A stretch of DNA of 64,000 nt from Kitasatospora sp. NBC_01250 (GTDB taxonomy: Bacteria > Actinomycetota > Actinomycetes > Streptomycetales > Streptomycetaceae): contig NZ_CP108476.1 in the NCBI RefSeq assembly GCF_036226465.1, positions 3,038,001 to 3,102,000 on the forward strand, given 5' to 3'. The translations under genes and the position numbers were made by a program. Shown here one piece after another: positions 8,104-16,641 of this stretch (the first letter of the stretch is position 1; each line of letters begins with the position of its first letter). A model generated the notes under the pieces. The model ran no database searches and was not told where the DNA came from. It saw nothing but the letters and a program-made list of their open reading frames with translations.

Positions 8104-9069
8104 ATGGCGGGGGTTTCCCACCGCGCGCTGCCGTACGCCCTCGGCGCCCTGGCCGGCTACGCCGCCGACGCCCGGTTCGGCGACCCGCGCCGCGGCCACC
8201 CGGTGGCCGCCTTCGGCCGGGCGGCCGGACGGCTGGAACGCGCGCTCTGGCGCGACCACCGCGGGGCGGGGGCGCTGCACACCGCGCTCTGCGTCACCGC
8301 GGTGGCGGCGGGCGCGGCGGGCGTGCAGCAGCTGGCCGGCCGGCACCGGGCGGGCGCCGCCGCGCTGACCGCCGCCGCCACCTGGACCGTGCTCGGCGGC
8401 AGTTCGCTCGCCCGCGAGGCCCGTACCGTCGGCACCGCGCTGACCGCCGGCGATCTGGCAGCCGCCCGCCGGCGCCTGCCGCACCTGTGCGGGCGCGACC
8501 CGAGCGCGCTGGACGAGCAGCAGCTGGCCCGCGCCGTGGTCGAGTCGGTGGCCGAGAACACCGCCGACGCCGTGGTCAACGCCCTGGTCTGGGGCGCGGT
8601 CGCGGGCGCCCCCGGGCTGCTCGCGTTCCGGGCCGTCAACACGCTGGACGCGATGGTGGGTCACAAGTCGGCGCGCTACCGCCGGTTCGGCTGGGCCGCG
8701 GCCCGGCTGGACGACGTGGCCGGCTGGCCCGGCGCCCGGCTGACCGCGCTGCTCACGGTGGCCGCGGCGGAGCGCCGGGACACCGCCTGGCGCGTCTGGC
8801 GGCGCGACGGCGGCGCGCACCCGAGCCCGAACGCCGGGCAGGCCGAATCGGCCTTCGCGGGCGCGCTGGGCGTACGCCTGGGCGGCACGCTGCACTACGG
8901 CGCCAAGGTGGAGCACCGGCCGGTGCTCGGCGCCGAACTGCGCCCGGTCGCGGTGGCGGACATCGAGCGGGCCTGCCGGCTCTCGCGCCGGGTCGGGCTG
9001 CTGGCGCTGGGGACCACGGTGGCGCTGCGCCTGGCCGTGCGGACGCTGACCCACAAGGAGCGGATATGA
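8104..9069 (+). CDS. cobD: Adenosylcobinamide-phosphate synthase CobD/CbiB
   Basis: The membrane enzyme attaches the aminopropanol (phosphate) arm to adenosylcobyric acid, giving adenosylcobinamide (phosphate). The 321-residue protein starts with the family-typical AGYAADARFGDPRRGHPVAAFGR segment, which includes the conserved GDPR-x-HPV motif. It contains VAENTADAVVNALVWGAVAGAPG with NTxD near residue 155, the MVGHKSARYRRFG segment near 183, and SPNAGQAESAFAGALGVRLGG near 240. Several hydrophobic helices agree with membrane location. It is the first gene after the riboswitch; gagga lies about ten bases before the ATG. It overlaps cobQ by four bases (ATGA). Confidence 0.93.
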   Translation: MAGVSHRALPYALGALAGYAADARFGDPRRGHPVAAFGRAAGRLERALWRDHRGAGALHTALCVTAVAAGAAGVQQLAGRHRAGAAALTAAATWTVLGGSSLAREARTVGTALTAGDLAAARRRLPHLCGRDPSALDEQQLARAVVESVAENTADAVVNALVWGAVAGAPGLLAFRAVNTLDAMVGHKSARYRRFGWAAARLDDVAGWPGARLTALLTVAAAERRDTAWRVWRRDGGAHPSPNAGQAESAFAGALGVRLGGTLHYGAKVEHRPVLGAELRPVAVADIERACRLSRRVGLLALGTTVALRLAVRTLTHKERI

Positions 9070-10592
9070 GCAACGCACTGCTGGTGGCCGGTACCACCTC
9101 GGATGCCGGCAAGAGCGTGGTGACCGCCGGGATCTGCCGCTGGCTGGTGCGCCGGGGCGTCAAGGTGGCCCCGTTCAAGGCGCAGAACATGTCGCTCAAC
9201 TCGATGGTCACCCTGGACGGCGCCGAGATCGGGCGCGCCCAGGTGATGCAGGCCCAGGCGGCCCGGGTCGAGCCGGAGGCGGCGATGAACCCGGTGCTGC
9301 TCAAGCCGGGCGCCGACGGGCGCAGCCAGGTGGTGCTGCTCGGCCGCCCGGTCGGCGAGGTCGGCGCGCTCGACTACCGGGACCGCAAGCCCTATCTGCT
9401 GGAGCGCTCGCTGGAGTGCCTGGCGGACCTGCGCCGCCGCTTCGACGTGGTGATCTGCGAGGGCGCGGGCTCGCCCGCCGAGATCAACCTGCGCGCCGGC
9501 GACATCGCCAACATGGGCCTGGCCAGGGCCGCCGAGCTGCCGGTGGTGGTGGTCGGCGACATCGACCGCGGCGGGGTGTTCGCCGCGATGTTCGGCACCC
9601 TGGCGCTGCTCTCGGCCGAGGACCAGCGCCTGGTGGCGGGCTGGCTGGTGAACAAGTTCCGCGGCGACGCCCGGCTGCTGAAGCCCGGCCTGGACATGCT
9701 GCACGAGCTGACCGGCCGTCCGGTGCTCGGCACCCTGCCGATGCTGGCGGGCCTGTGGCTGGACGCCGAGGACTCGCTGGACCTGTCCACCGCGGTGGCG
9801 CACACGGAGGCGGTCGGCCCGTACGGCGCGGACGTGCTGCGGGTGGCCGTGCCGCGCTTCCCCCGGCTGTCCAACTTCACCGACCTGGACGCGCTGGCCC
9901 AGGAACCCGGGGTGCTGGTGCGCTGGGCCACCCGCCCCGAGGAGCTGGCCGACGCCGACCTCGTGGTGCTGCCCGGCACCCGGGCCACCGTCGCCGACCT
10001 CGCCTGGCTGCGCGAGCGCGGCCTGGAGCGGACGCTGCGCGAGCGGGCCGCCGCCGGACGCCCGGTGCTCGGGATCTGCGGCGGCTACCAGATGCTGGGG
10101 CGGCGGATCACCGACGTCGTGGAGTCGGGCGCGGGGCAGGTGGACGGTCTGGGGCTGCTGCCGACCGCGGTCGAGTTCGGCCCGGAGAAGGTGCTCGCCC
10201 GACCGGTCGGCGAGGCCTTCGGCGAGCGGGTCGAGGGCTACGAGATCCACCACGGGGTGGTGACCGTGGAGGGCGGAGAGGCCTTCCTGGACGGCTGCCG
10301 CGAGGGCGCGGTCTGGGGCACCACCTGGCACGGGGCGCTGGAGAACGACGGCTTCCGCCGGGCGTTCCTGCGCGAGGTGGCCGCGCTCGCCGGACGGGAC
10401 TTCACCCCGGCCCCCGACACCGCGTTCGCCGCCGCCCGCGAGGCCCGGCTGGACCGGCTGGGCGACCTGATCGAGGAGCACGCCGACACCGACGCGCTGT
10501 GGCGGCTGATCGAGGGCGGCGTCGTCGGCGACGCACCGTTCGTACCCCCGGGCGCGCCGGCTGCGCGCACTATGGAAGGTGACCGCCCGTGA
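9066..10592 (+). CDS. cobQ: Cobyric acid synthase (CobQ/CbiP)
   Basis: This glutamine-dependent amidotransferase amidates positions b, d, e and g of adenosylcobyrinate a,c-diamide. The N-terminal synthetase domain begins with the P-loop-like GTTSDAGKS at residues 8-16, followed by KAQNMSLNS. The C-terminal class I-type glutaminase domain has the nucleophile Cys in LGICGGYQML (about residue 338) and the histidine segments YEIHHGV and TWHG. Length (508 residues) matches the family. It overlaps both neighbours by four bases, so the operon is tightly coupled. Confidence 0.95.
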   Translation: MSNALLVAGTTSDAGKSVVTAGICRWLVRRGVKVAPFKAQNMSLNSMVTLDGAEIGRAQVMQAQAARVEPEAAMNPVLLKPGADGRSQVVLLGRPVGEVGALDYRDRKPYLLERSLECLADLRRRFDVVICEGAGSPAEINLRAGDIANMGLARAAELPVVVVGDIDRGGVFAAMFGTLALLSAEDQRLVAGWLVNKFRGDARLLKPGLDMLHELTGRPVLGTLPMLAGLWLDAEDSLDLSTAVAHTEAVGPYGADVLRVAVPRFPRLSNFTDLDALAQEPGVLVRWATRPEELADADLVVLPGTRATVADLAWLRERGLERTLRERAAAGRPVLGICGGYQMLGRRITDVVESGAGQVDGLGLLPTAVEFGPEKVLARPVGEAFGERVEGYEIHHGVVTVEGGEAFLDGCREGAVWGTTWHGALENDGFRRAFLREVAALAGRDFTPAPDTAFAAAREARLDRLGDLIEEHADTDALWRLIEGGVVGDAPFVPPGAPAARTMEGDRP

Positions 10593-12736
10593 GCGACGTC
10601 CGATACCCCTTCACCGCGATCGTCGGCATGGCGGACCTGCGGCTCGGCCTGCTGCTGAACGCCGTCTCGCCGGCCGTCGGCGGGGTGCTGGTGCGCGGCG
10701 AGAAGGGCACCGCCAAGTCGACCATGGTGCGCGCGCTGGCCGGGCTGCTGCCCTCGATCACGGTGGTCGACGGCTGCCGCTTCGCCTGCGACCCGGCGGC
10801 GCCGGACCCGCAGTGCCCGGACGGCCCGCACCCCGCGCCGGGTGAACTGGCGCGCCCCGCAAGCCTGGTGGAGCTGCCGGTCGGGGTGACCGAGGACCGG
10901 ATCGTCGGCTCGCTGGACCTGGAGCGGGCCCTCGCCCAGGGCGTGAAGGCCTACGAGCCCGGCCTGCTGGCCCAGGCGCACCGCGGCGTGCTCTACATCG
11001 ACGAGGTCAACCTGCTCCAGGACCACGTGGTGGACCTGCTGCTGGACGCCGCGGCGATGGGGCGCTCGTACGTGGAGCGCGAGGGCGTCTCGGTGCGGCA
11101 CGCGGCGCGGTTCCTGCTGGTGGGCACGATGAACCCGGAGGAGGGCGAGCTGCGTCCGCAGCTGCTCGACCGGTTCGGGCTGACCGTGGAGATCGCGGCC
11201 ACCCGGGACCCGGTGGAGCGGGCCGAGGTGGTGCGCCGCCGGCTCGCCTACGACGCGGACCCGGCCGGCTTCGCGGCCCGCTACCAGGACGAGGAGCGGG
11301 CGCTGGCCGAGCGGATCACCACCGCGCGCGGGCTGCTGCCCTCGGTGGTGCTCGGCGACGCGGCGCTGCGGCAGATCACCGCCGTCTGCGCGGCCTTCGA
11401 GGTGGACGGGCTGCGCGCCGACATCGTGATGGCCCGCACGGCGGTCGCGCTGGCGGCCTGGGACGGGCGCACGGCGGTGGCCGAGGACGACGTCCGCATG
11501 GCGGCGCGGCTCGCGCTGCCGCACCGGCGCCGGCGCAATCCGTTCGACGCGCCCGGGCTGGACGAGGAGCAGCTGGAGCGGACGCTGGACGAGCACGGCC
11601 AGCAGGGCGGCGAGGAGCCGGAGCCGCCGGAGGGCGACGGGCCGCAGGGCAGCGGTCCGGACGACGGTGGCCCGCAGGACGGCGGCGACGGGCCGGAAGG
11701 CGGTCCGGACCACGACGGACCGGACGGCGGGCCCGAGGGCGGGCCGGACGGCGGTGGTGCGCCCGACCCCGCCGCGTCGCAGCCCGCCGAGCCCTCGGCA
11801 CCGGCCGAACCCGCCACCGACACCCCGCCGCGGCTGCCCAACCCGGCCGCGCCGTCCCGCGAGTCCGCCCCCGTGGCAGCCGAACACCCTTACCGGACAA
11901 GGCTGTTCAAGGTCCCCGACACCGGCCACGGCACCCAGGGCCGGCGCTCGCCCGCCGAGACCGACGGCGGCCACACGGTGCGCGCCCGGCGCCCGCAGGG
12001 CACGCTGACCCGGCTGCACCTGTCCGCCACCCTGCGGGCCGCCGCTCCGCACCAGCTGGCCCGGGGCCGGGCGGGGCGGGCGCTGGAGCTGCGCAGCGAC
12101 GACTTCCGCGAACAGGTGCGCCACGGACGGGAGTCCAACCTGGTGCTCTTCGTGGTCGACGCCTCCGGCTCGATGGCGGCCCGGCAGCGGATGACCGCGG
12201 TCAAGGGCGCGGTGCTCTCGCTGCTGATGGACGCCTACCAGCGCCGGGACAAGATCGGCCTGATCACCTTCCGCGGCGCCGGGGCCGAACTGGCGCTGCC
12301 GCCCACCTCCTCGGTGGAGGTCGGCGCGGCCCGCCTGGAGCAGTTGCCCACCGGCGGCCGCACCCCGCTGGCCGCCGGGCTGCTGCGGGCCCACGAGGTG
12401 CTGCGGCTGGAGCGGCTGCGCGATCCGCTGCGCCGCCCGCTGCTCGTCGTGGTCACCGACGGACGGGCCACCGGCGGGCGCGCGGCGCTCGGCGAGGCGG
12501 GCCGGGCCGCCGGCCTGCTGGCCGCCCAAGGCACCGCCGCCGTGGTGCTGGACTGCGAGTCGGGGCCGGTGCGGCTCGGCCTCGCCGGCACCCTGGCGGC
12601 CCAACTGCGCGCCACCACTGTCACCTTGGACGAGCTGCGCGCCGAGGGCGTGGCCGCCCTGGTGCACGCCCACCGTTCCCCCTCCCTCCCCTCCGCCCGT
12701 TCCTCCGCCCTCCCCTCCGCGCGAAAGGCAGCGTGA
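10589..12736 (+). CDS. Magnesium/cobalt-chelatase-type AAA+ - vWA fusion protein
   Basis: The protein joins the I-like AAA+ motor and the D-like von Willebrand A subunit of metal chelatases in one chain of 715 residues. The P-loop GEKGTAKST is near residues 37-45, with a Walker B-like VLYIDEVNLL near 135. A long Asp/Gly/Pro-rich linker covers about 330-420. The C-terminal vWA domain has the metal-binding DASGSMAA at about 523-530. With CobN (not in the window) such proteins insert cobalt into hydrogenobyrinate diamide, and the position inside a cobalamin operon supports cobalt over magnesium. Start GTG overlaps the cobQ stop (GTGA). The linker is low-complexity and probably flexible. Confidence 0.88.
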   Translation: MSDVRYPFTAIVGMADLRLGLLLNAVSPAVGGVLVRGEKGTAKSTMVRALAGLLPSITVVDGCRFACDPAAPDPQCPDGPHPAPGELARPASLVELPVGVTEDRIVGSLDLERALAQGVKAYEPGLLAQAHRGVLYIDEVNLLQDHVVDLLLDAAAMGRSYVEREGVSVRHAARFLLVGTMNPEEGELRPQLLDRFGLTVEIAATRDPVERAEVVRRRLAYDADPAGFAARYQDEERALAERITTARGLLPSVVLGDAALRQITAVCAAFEVDGLRADIVMARTAVALAAWDGRTAVAEDDVRMAARLALPHRRRRNPFDAPGLDEEQLERTLDEHGQQGGEEPEPPEGDGPQGSGPDDGGPQDGGDGPEGGPDHDGPDGGPEGGPDGGGAPDPAASQPAEPSAPAEPATDTPPRLPNPAAPSRESAPVAAEHPYRTRLFKVPDTGHGTQGRRSPAETDGGHTVRARRPQGTLTRLHLSATLRAAAPHQLARGRAGRALELRSDDFREQVRHGRESNLVLFVVDASGSMAARQRMTAVKGAVLSLLMDAYQRRDKIGLITFRGAGAELALPPTSSVEVGAARLEQLPTGGRTPLAAGLLRAHEVLRLERLRDPLRRPLLVVVTDGRATGGRAALGEAGRAAGLLAAQGTAAVVLDCESGPVRLGLAGTLAAQLRATTVTLDELRAEGVAALVHAHRSPSLPSARSSALPSARKAA

Positions 12737-12740
12737 CCCG

Positions 12741-13337
12741 ATGCCCCAGGGCAAGCCCGAGACCGTCCCCGACGACGGCCTGACGACCCGTCAGCGCCGT
12801 ACCCAGCCGATCACCGCCGTGCACACCGGTCCTGGCAAGGGCAAGTCGACCGCCGCCTTCGGGCTCGCGCTGCGCGCCTGGAACCAGGGCTGGCCGATCG
12901 GGGTGTTCCAGTTCGTCAAGTCCGCCAAGTGGAAGGTGGGCGAGGAGAACGCGCTGAAGGTGCTGGGCGCCTCCGGCGAGGGCGGCAGCGTCACCTGGCA
13001 CAAGATGGGCGAGGGCTGGTCCTGGGTGCAGCGGGATCTGGAGTCCAGCGAGGAGGCGGCGAAGGAGGGTTGGCAGCAGGTCAAGCGCGACCTCGCCGCC
13101 GAGACCTACCGGCTGTACGTGCTGGACGAGTTCACCTACCCCATGCACTGGGGCTGGGTGGACGTCGCCGAGGTGGTGGAGGTGCTGCGGGAGCGTCCCG
13201 GCTCCCAGCACGTCGTGATCACCGGCCGCTACGCACCCGAGCCGCTGCTCGAACTGGCCGACCTGGTCACCGAGATGACCAAGGTGAAGCATCCGATGGA
13301 CGCCGGCCGCAAGGGCCAGCGCGGGATCGAGTGGTAG
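12741..13337 (+). CDS. cobO: Cob(I)yrinic acid a,c-diamide adenosyltransferase
   Basis: The enzyme transfers the 5'-deoxyadenosyl group from ATP to the cobalt of cobyrinate diamide or other corrinoids. The ATP-binding motif HTGPGKGKSTAAFG lies at residues 29-42. It is followed by the family segments GVFQFVKSAKWKVGEE, YVLDEFTYPMHWGW, VITGRYAPEPLLELADLVTEM and KHPMDAGRKGQRGIEW. The length of 198 residues is normal for the CobO/BtuR type. The start is four bases after the chelatase stop. Confidence 0.95.
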   Translation: MPQGKPETVPDDGLTTRQRRTQPITAVHTGPGKGKSTAAFGLALRAWNQGWPIGVFQFVKSAKWKVGEENALKVLGASGEGGSVTWHKMGEGWSWVQRDLESSEEAAKEGWQQVKRDLAAETYRLYVLDEFTYPMHWGWVDVAEVVEVLRERPGSQHVVITGRYAPEPLLELADLVTEMTKVKHPMDAGRKGQRGIEW

Positions 13338-13345
13338 GAACAGCT

Positions 13346-14707
13346 GTGCCGCACCTCCCCCGGGTCGTGATCGCCGCCCCCTCCTCGGGCGCGGGCAAGA
13401 CCACCGTCGCCACCGGCCTGATGGCCGCGCTCACCGCGCGCGGCCTGAAGGTCTCCCCCCACAAGGTCGGCCCCGACTACATCGACCCGGGCTACCACGG
13501 CCTGGCCACCGGCCGGCCGGGGCGCAACCTGGACGCCTTCCTGTGCGGACCCGAGCGGATCGAGCCGCTGCTGCGGCACGGCGCCGCCGGGGCCGACCTG
13601 GCGGTGGTCGAGGGCGTCATGGGGATGTTCGACGGCGCCTCCGGGCGCGGCGAGCTGGCCTCCACCGCGCAGGTCGCCAAGCTGCTGCGGGCGCCGGTGG
13701 TCCTGGTGGTGGACGGCTCCTCGCAGTCCCGCTCGGTGGCCGCGCTGGTGCACGGCTTCGCCTCCTGGGACCCCGAAGTGCGCCTGGCCGGGGTGATCCT
13801 CAACCGGGTCGCCTCCGACCGGCACGAGCACCTGCTGCGCGAGGCCCTGGAGGAGGGCGCTGGCGTGCCGGTGCTCGGCGCGGTGCGCCGCACCGCGGCC
13901 GTCGCCACGCCCTCCCGCCACCTGGGCCTGGTGCCGGTGGTGGAGCGCTCCGCCGAGGCGCTGCGCGCCGTCGCCGAGATGGGCGACCTCATCGCCGCCT
14001 CGGTGGACCTGGACGCCGTGCTGGCGCTGGCCCGCTCCGCCCCGCCGCTGCGCGCCGAGGCCTGGGACCCGGCCGCCGAAGTCACCCCGGTCGCCGGCCG
14101 CCCCCGAATCGCGCTGGCCGCCGGCCCCGCCTTCTCCTTCTCCTACGCGGAGAACGCCGAACTCCTCACCGCCGCAGGGGCGGAGCTGCTCCCCTTCGAC
14201 CCGCTGCACGACACCCGCCTGCCCGACGGCACGTCCGCCCTGGTGATCGGCGGCGGGTTCCCCGAGGTCTACGCGGCCCAGCTGAGCGACAACGCCCCGC
14301 TGCGCGCGGCGATCGCCGACCTCGCCGCCGGCGGCGCCCCGATCGCCGCCGAGTGCGCCGGACTGCTCTACCTGGGACGCGAGTTGGACGGGCGCCCGAT
14401 GTGCGGCGTGCTCGACACCACCGCCCGGATGACCGAGCGCCTCACCCTCGGCTACCGCGAGGCCGTCGCCCTGCACGACAGCCCACTCGCCGCCGCCGGC
14501 ACCCGCATCCGCGGCCACGAGTTCCACCGCACCACCTGCACCCCGGGCAACGGCCCCACCCCCGCCTGGGCCTGGCGCACCCCGACCGGCACCCCCCACA
14601 CCGAGGGCTTCACAGCGGACAACGTCCACGCGAGCTACCTCCACCTGCACTGGGCAGGAGCACCGAGCGTGGCACAGCGGCTCACCGAGGCTGCGGCTGG
14701 GCGCTGA
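13346..14707 (+). CDS. cobB: (Hydrogeno)cobyrinic acid a,c-diamide synthase
   Basis: Glutamine-dependent enzyme that amidates the a and c carboxyl groups of (hydrogeno)cobyrinate. The P-loop APSSGAGKTTVATG lies at residues 9-22, then HKVGPDYIDPGYH. The C-terminal glutaminase domain holds the Cys segment AAECAGLLYLGRE and the His segment RGHEFHRTT. I chose GTG 13346 because aggaa precedes it at the right distance and the next residues (PHLPRVVIAAP) run straight into the conserved domain; a longer frame upstream has no ribosome site. This gives 453 residues, the usual length. It starts nine bases after cobO and is the last gene of the riboswitch operon seen here. Confidence 0.94.
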   Translation: MPHLPRVVIAAPSSGAGKTTVATGLMAALTARGLKVSPHKVGPDYIDPGYHGLATGRPGRNLDAFLCGPERIEPLLRHGAAGADLAVVEGVMGMFDGASGRGELASTAQVAKLLRAPVVLVVDGSSQSRSVAALVHGFASWDPEVRLAGVILNRVASDRHEHLLREALEEGAGVPVLGAVRRTAAVATPSRHLGLVPVVERSAEALRAVAEMGDLIAASVDLDAVLALARSAPPLRAEAWDPAAEVTPVAGRPRIALAAGPAFSFSYAENAELLTAAGAELLPFDPLHDTRLPDGTSALVIGGGFPEVYAAQLSDNAPLRAAIADLAAGGAPIAAECAGLLYLGRELDGRPMCGVLDTTARMTERLTLGYREAVALHDSPLAAAGTRIRGHEFHRTTCTPGNGPTPAWAWRTPTGTPHTEGFTADNVHASYLHLHWAGAPSVAQRLTEAAAGR

Positions 14708-14713
14708 GGGGCC

Positions 14714-16276
14714 TCAGCAGCCGAGTGCCCCGGTGGTCGCGTCAGGGTGCGCCGGAACGATCGCCACATCGCGCGCGAACGGACGGGTGGTCTCACCCGT
14801 CCGTGGATCCCAGAGCGGTGCGCGGTCGGTGACCGTGCCGAACCAGAGCAGCGGCCGTGCCGTCGGCAGGCTCTCACCGTCGATCGGGATGTTCGCAGAC
14901 AGCGCCCTGACACAGACCAGACGTGGCTGGACACCGAAGTACGCGGTTGGCGGCCGCCCGGCGACAGCCTGCGAGCGGAGCTTGTCCGCGGCGTGCGCCG
15001 GATGATTCATGGCGCCCTGGATGGTCAGGAGCACCCATGTCATGAGGAAGAGGGCCACCACGGGGTAAGCCGTCATGGCTGGCCGGAACCTGACATGGAA
15101 GTAGCGCAGCCATCCCAGTGCGCCCAGCGGTACCAGCAGCACCTTGAGGACGAGGAAGACGACACTCAGTCCCGCAAGGGTGCGCCAGAGGGTGGAGACG
15201 GGCAGCTCGGCCGCCCTCAGGCCGAAGTCCTCCAGGTACACCTCATAGAGCGTGCTCGCGCCGACGGGCAGCACCGGCCGCAGCAGTGTGAGCGCCACGG
15301 GCACGGCAACCAGGCCGGCCCGCACGAGCCAGGAGCGACGGGCCAGCAACGCCGTTCCGACGGCCCCGAACAGCACCAGGACGATCTGGACCGGCACCTT
15401 CGGCCCCAGGTGGGGAACTCTGCTGCTCAGGACGGCGCCCAAGGTGGCGGGGATGACCGTGATGGCCGCGCTTGCGAAGCACGTCAGGGCGATGAGCCGA
15501 AGCATGGGCAGCCCGTCGCGGCGGCGCCCGCTGCAGTGGACGAAGGCCATGGCCCCCAGGAGTGTCAGCAGGAGTGCCGCCGCCAGCAGAGCGCGCACGT
15601 TCGCGGTACGGGCCGGCGGCAGTTCGGCACCGAGGAGAAGGGACATCGTGAACAGGGCGAGAAACAGGACGGACCCCGCCTCATCACTGATCCTCGGTGC
15701 CTCGCTCGCCGCCTCGCGGCTCGCAGCGGCCGGGTCGCGCGGCTTGGGCGGTTGATCCATCCAGGTCTCTCGGAGCATGTGATCGCCGACCCGATGGCCC
15801 CGCAGCCGTTCGAGCCGGTCGGCCTCCGCTCTGATGTTGTCTCCCGGCCGCAGTCTGGCGACGTCACCGGTGTCCAGGAGGCCAAGCGCACAGGCGCACC
15901 TCCCGATCATCCGCTGCGGCGCGGAGTGCGTGTGCCGCCAAACACGGTGCAGGCGGTAGAGATAATTGTCGTCGGTGCGTTCGGGAAAGTCGGCATCTCT
16001 GACTTCCGCACCACGCAGCCCAGCGACACGAATGAGCTCGGCTACCTCACAGACGGCAGCGGCTCGGGCCCGCCACCGACCACCGTCGCGGCCGACCGTG
16101 ACGACATGGGCTCGATAGCCGGCCCGGAACGGGCTGTCGCGTCCCTCGCTGGTGGCAGGTGCCATCGTCCAACCGCGAGCTGTGAACGCCTTGATCGCCC
16201 GTTCGCAGGAGACACCGTCATCGCGGAGCAGGACAGTGACGTCGATCCATCGATCGTAGTGCCATGTGTTGTGCAT
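14714..16276 (-). CDS. Uncharacterised membrane protein with large cytosolic N-domain
   Basis: I do not recognise this 520-residue protein. Residues 1-205 are soluble, rich in Arg/Asp/Trp, with no known motif. About seven hydrophobic helices follow between residues about 205 and 430 (first SVLFLALFTMSLLLGAEL, last YPVVALFLMTWVLLTIQG). The last 90 residues are again polar and end in Gly-Cys. The ATG at 16276 has ggag just upstream. It is convergent with cobB (gap of six bases) and divergent from the oxidoreductase at 16642. Base composition is somewhat less GC-biased at third positions than in its neighbours, which may indicate a lineage-specific or acquired gene. Confidence 0.7.
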   Translation of the reverse strand: MHNTWHYDRWIDVTVLLRDDGVSCERAIKAFTARGWTMAPATSEGRDSPFRAGYRAHVVTVGRDGGRWRARAAAVCEVAELIRVAGLRGAEVRDADFPERTDDNYLYRLHRVWRHTHSAPQRMIGRCACALGLLDTGDVARLRPGDNIRAEADRLERLRGHRVGDHMLRETWMDQPPKPRDPAAASREAASEAPRISDEAGSVLFLALFTMSLLLGAELPPARTANVRALLAAALLLTLLGAMAFVHCSGRRRDGLPMLRLIALTCFASAAITVIPATLGAVLSSRVPHLGPKVPVQIVLVLFGAVGTALLARRSWLVRAGLVAVPVALTLLRPVLPVGASTLYEVYLEDFGLRAAELPVSTLWRTLAGLSVVFLVLKVLLVPLGALGWLRYFHVRFRPAMTAYPVVALFLMTWVLLTIQGAMNHPAHAADKLRSQAVAGRPPTAYFGVQPRLVCVRALSANIPIDGESLPTARPLLWFGTVTDRAPLWDPRTGETTRPFARDVAIVPAHPDATTGALGC

Positions 16277-16641
16277 AGGACTCCCCCGAATCGCTAGCCG
16301 ACCACCCCGCAATTGTCCGCCGCCACTCCGTCGGCCACCGGACTGCGCAGGTGGACATCAGTCGTTCGAGCGATGCTCCGGCGGGGCTTTTCGTACCGGC
16401 ATCGCATCGGCGAACTGCTGTGCCGTCATCCTCGGTCAGCTCACGCACCCCCGAAGTACGGGCACAGGAGAGAGCGGCGGTGTGAGAAATCGCGGCTGGG
16501 GGGCGCTCGGATGGAAGGAATCCACCAAGCGGACCCCGTTGCTGGTCGCAGCCCGGGCCGGTGACCGTCCATGGGAACCACCGGCCCGGGCTGTGACCAG
16601 CAGCGCCAGGGCAGCGTCCCCTTCCACGCCGAGGAGCTCCC
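16277..16641. other. Divergent intergenic region with a long hairpin
   Basis: This 365-base gap separates divergent genes and must hold both promoters. No gene was recognised. Its main structure is an inverted repeat with arms 16541-16563 and 16579-16601 (23 bases, one G-U), extendable to 16538-16604 with a 15-base loop. It ends 37 bases before the oxidoreductase start, so it would form in the 5' leader of that mRNA. It could be a transcription barrier between divergent units or an attenuator. Confidence 0.6.
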
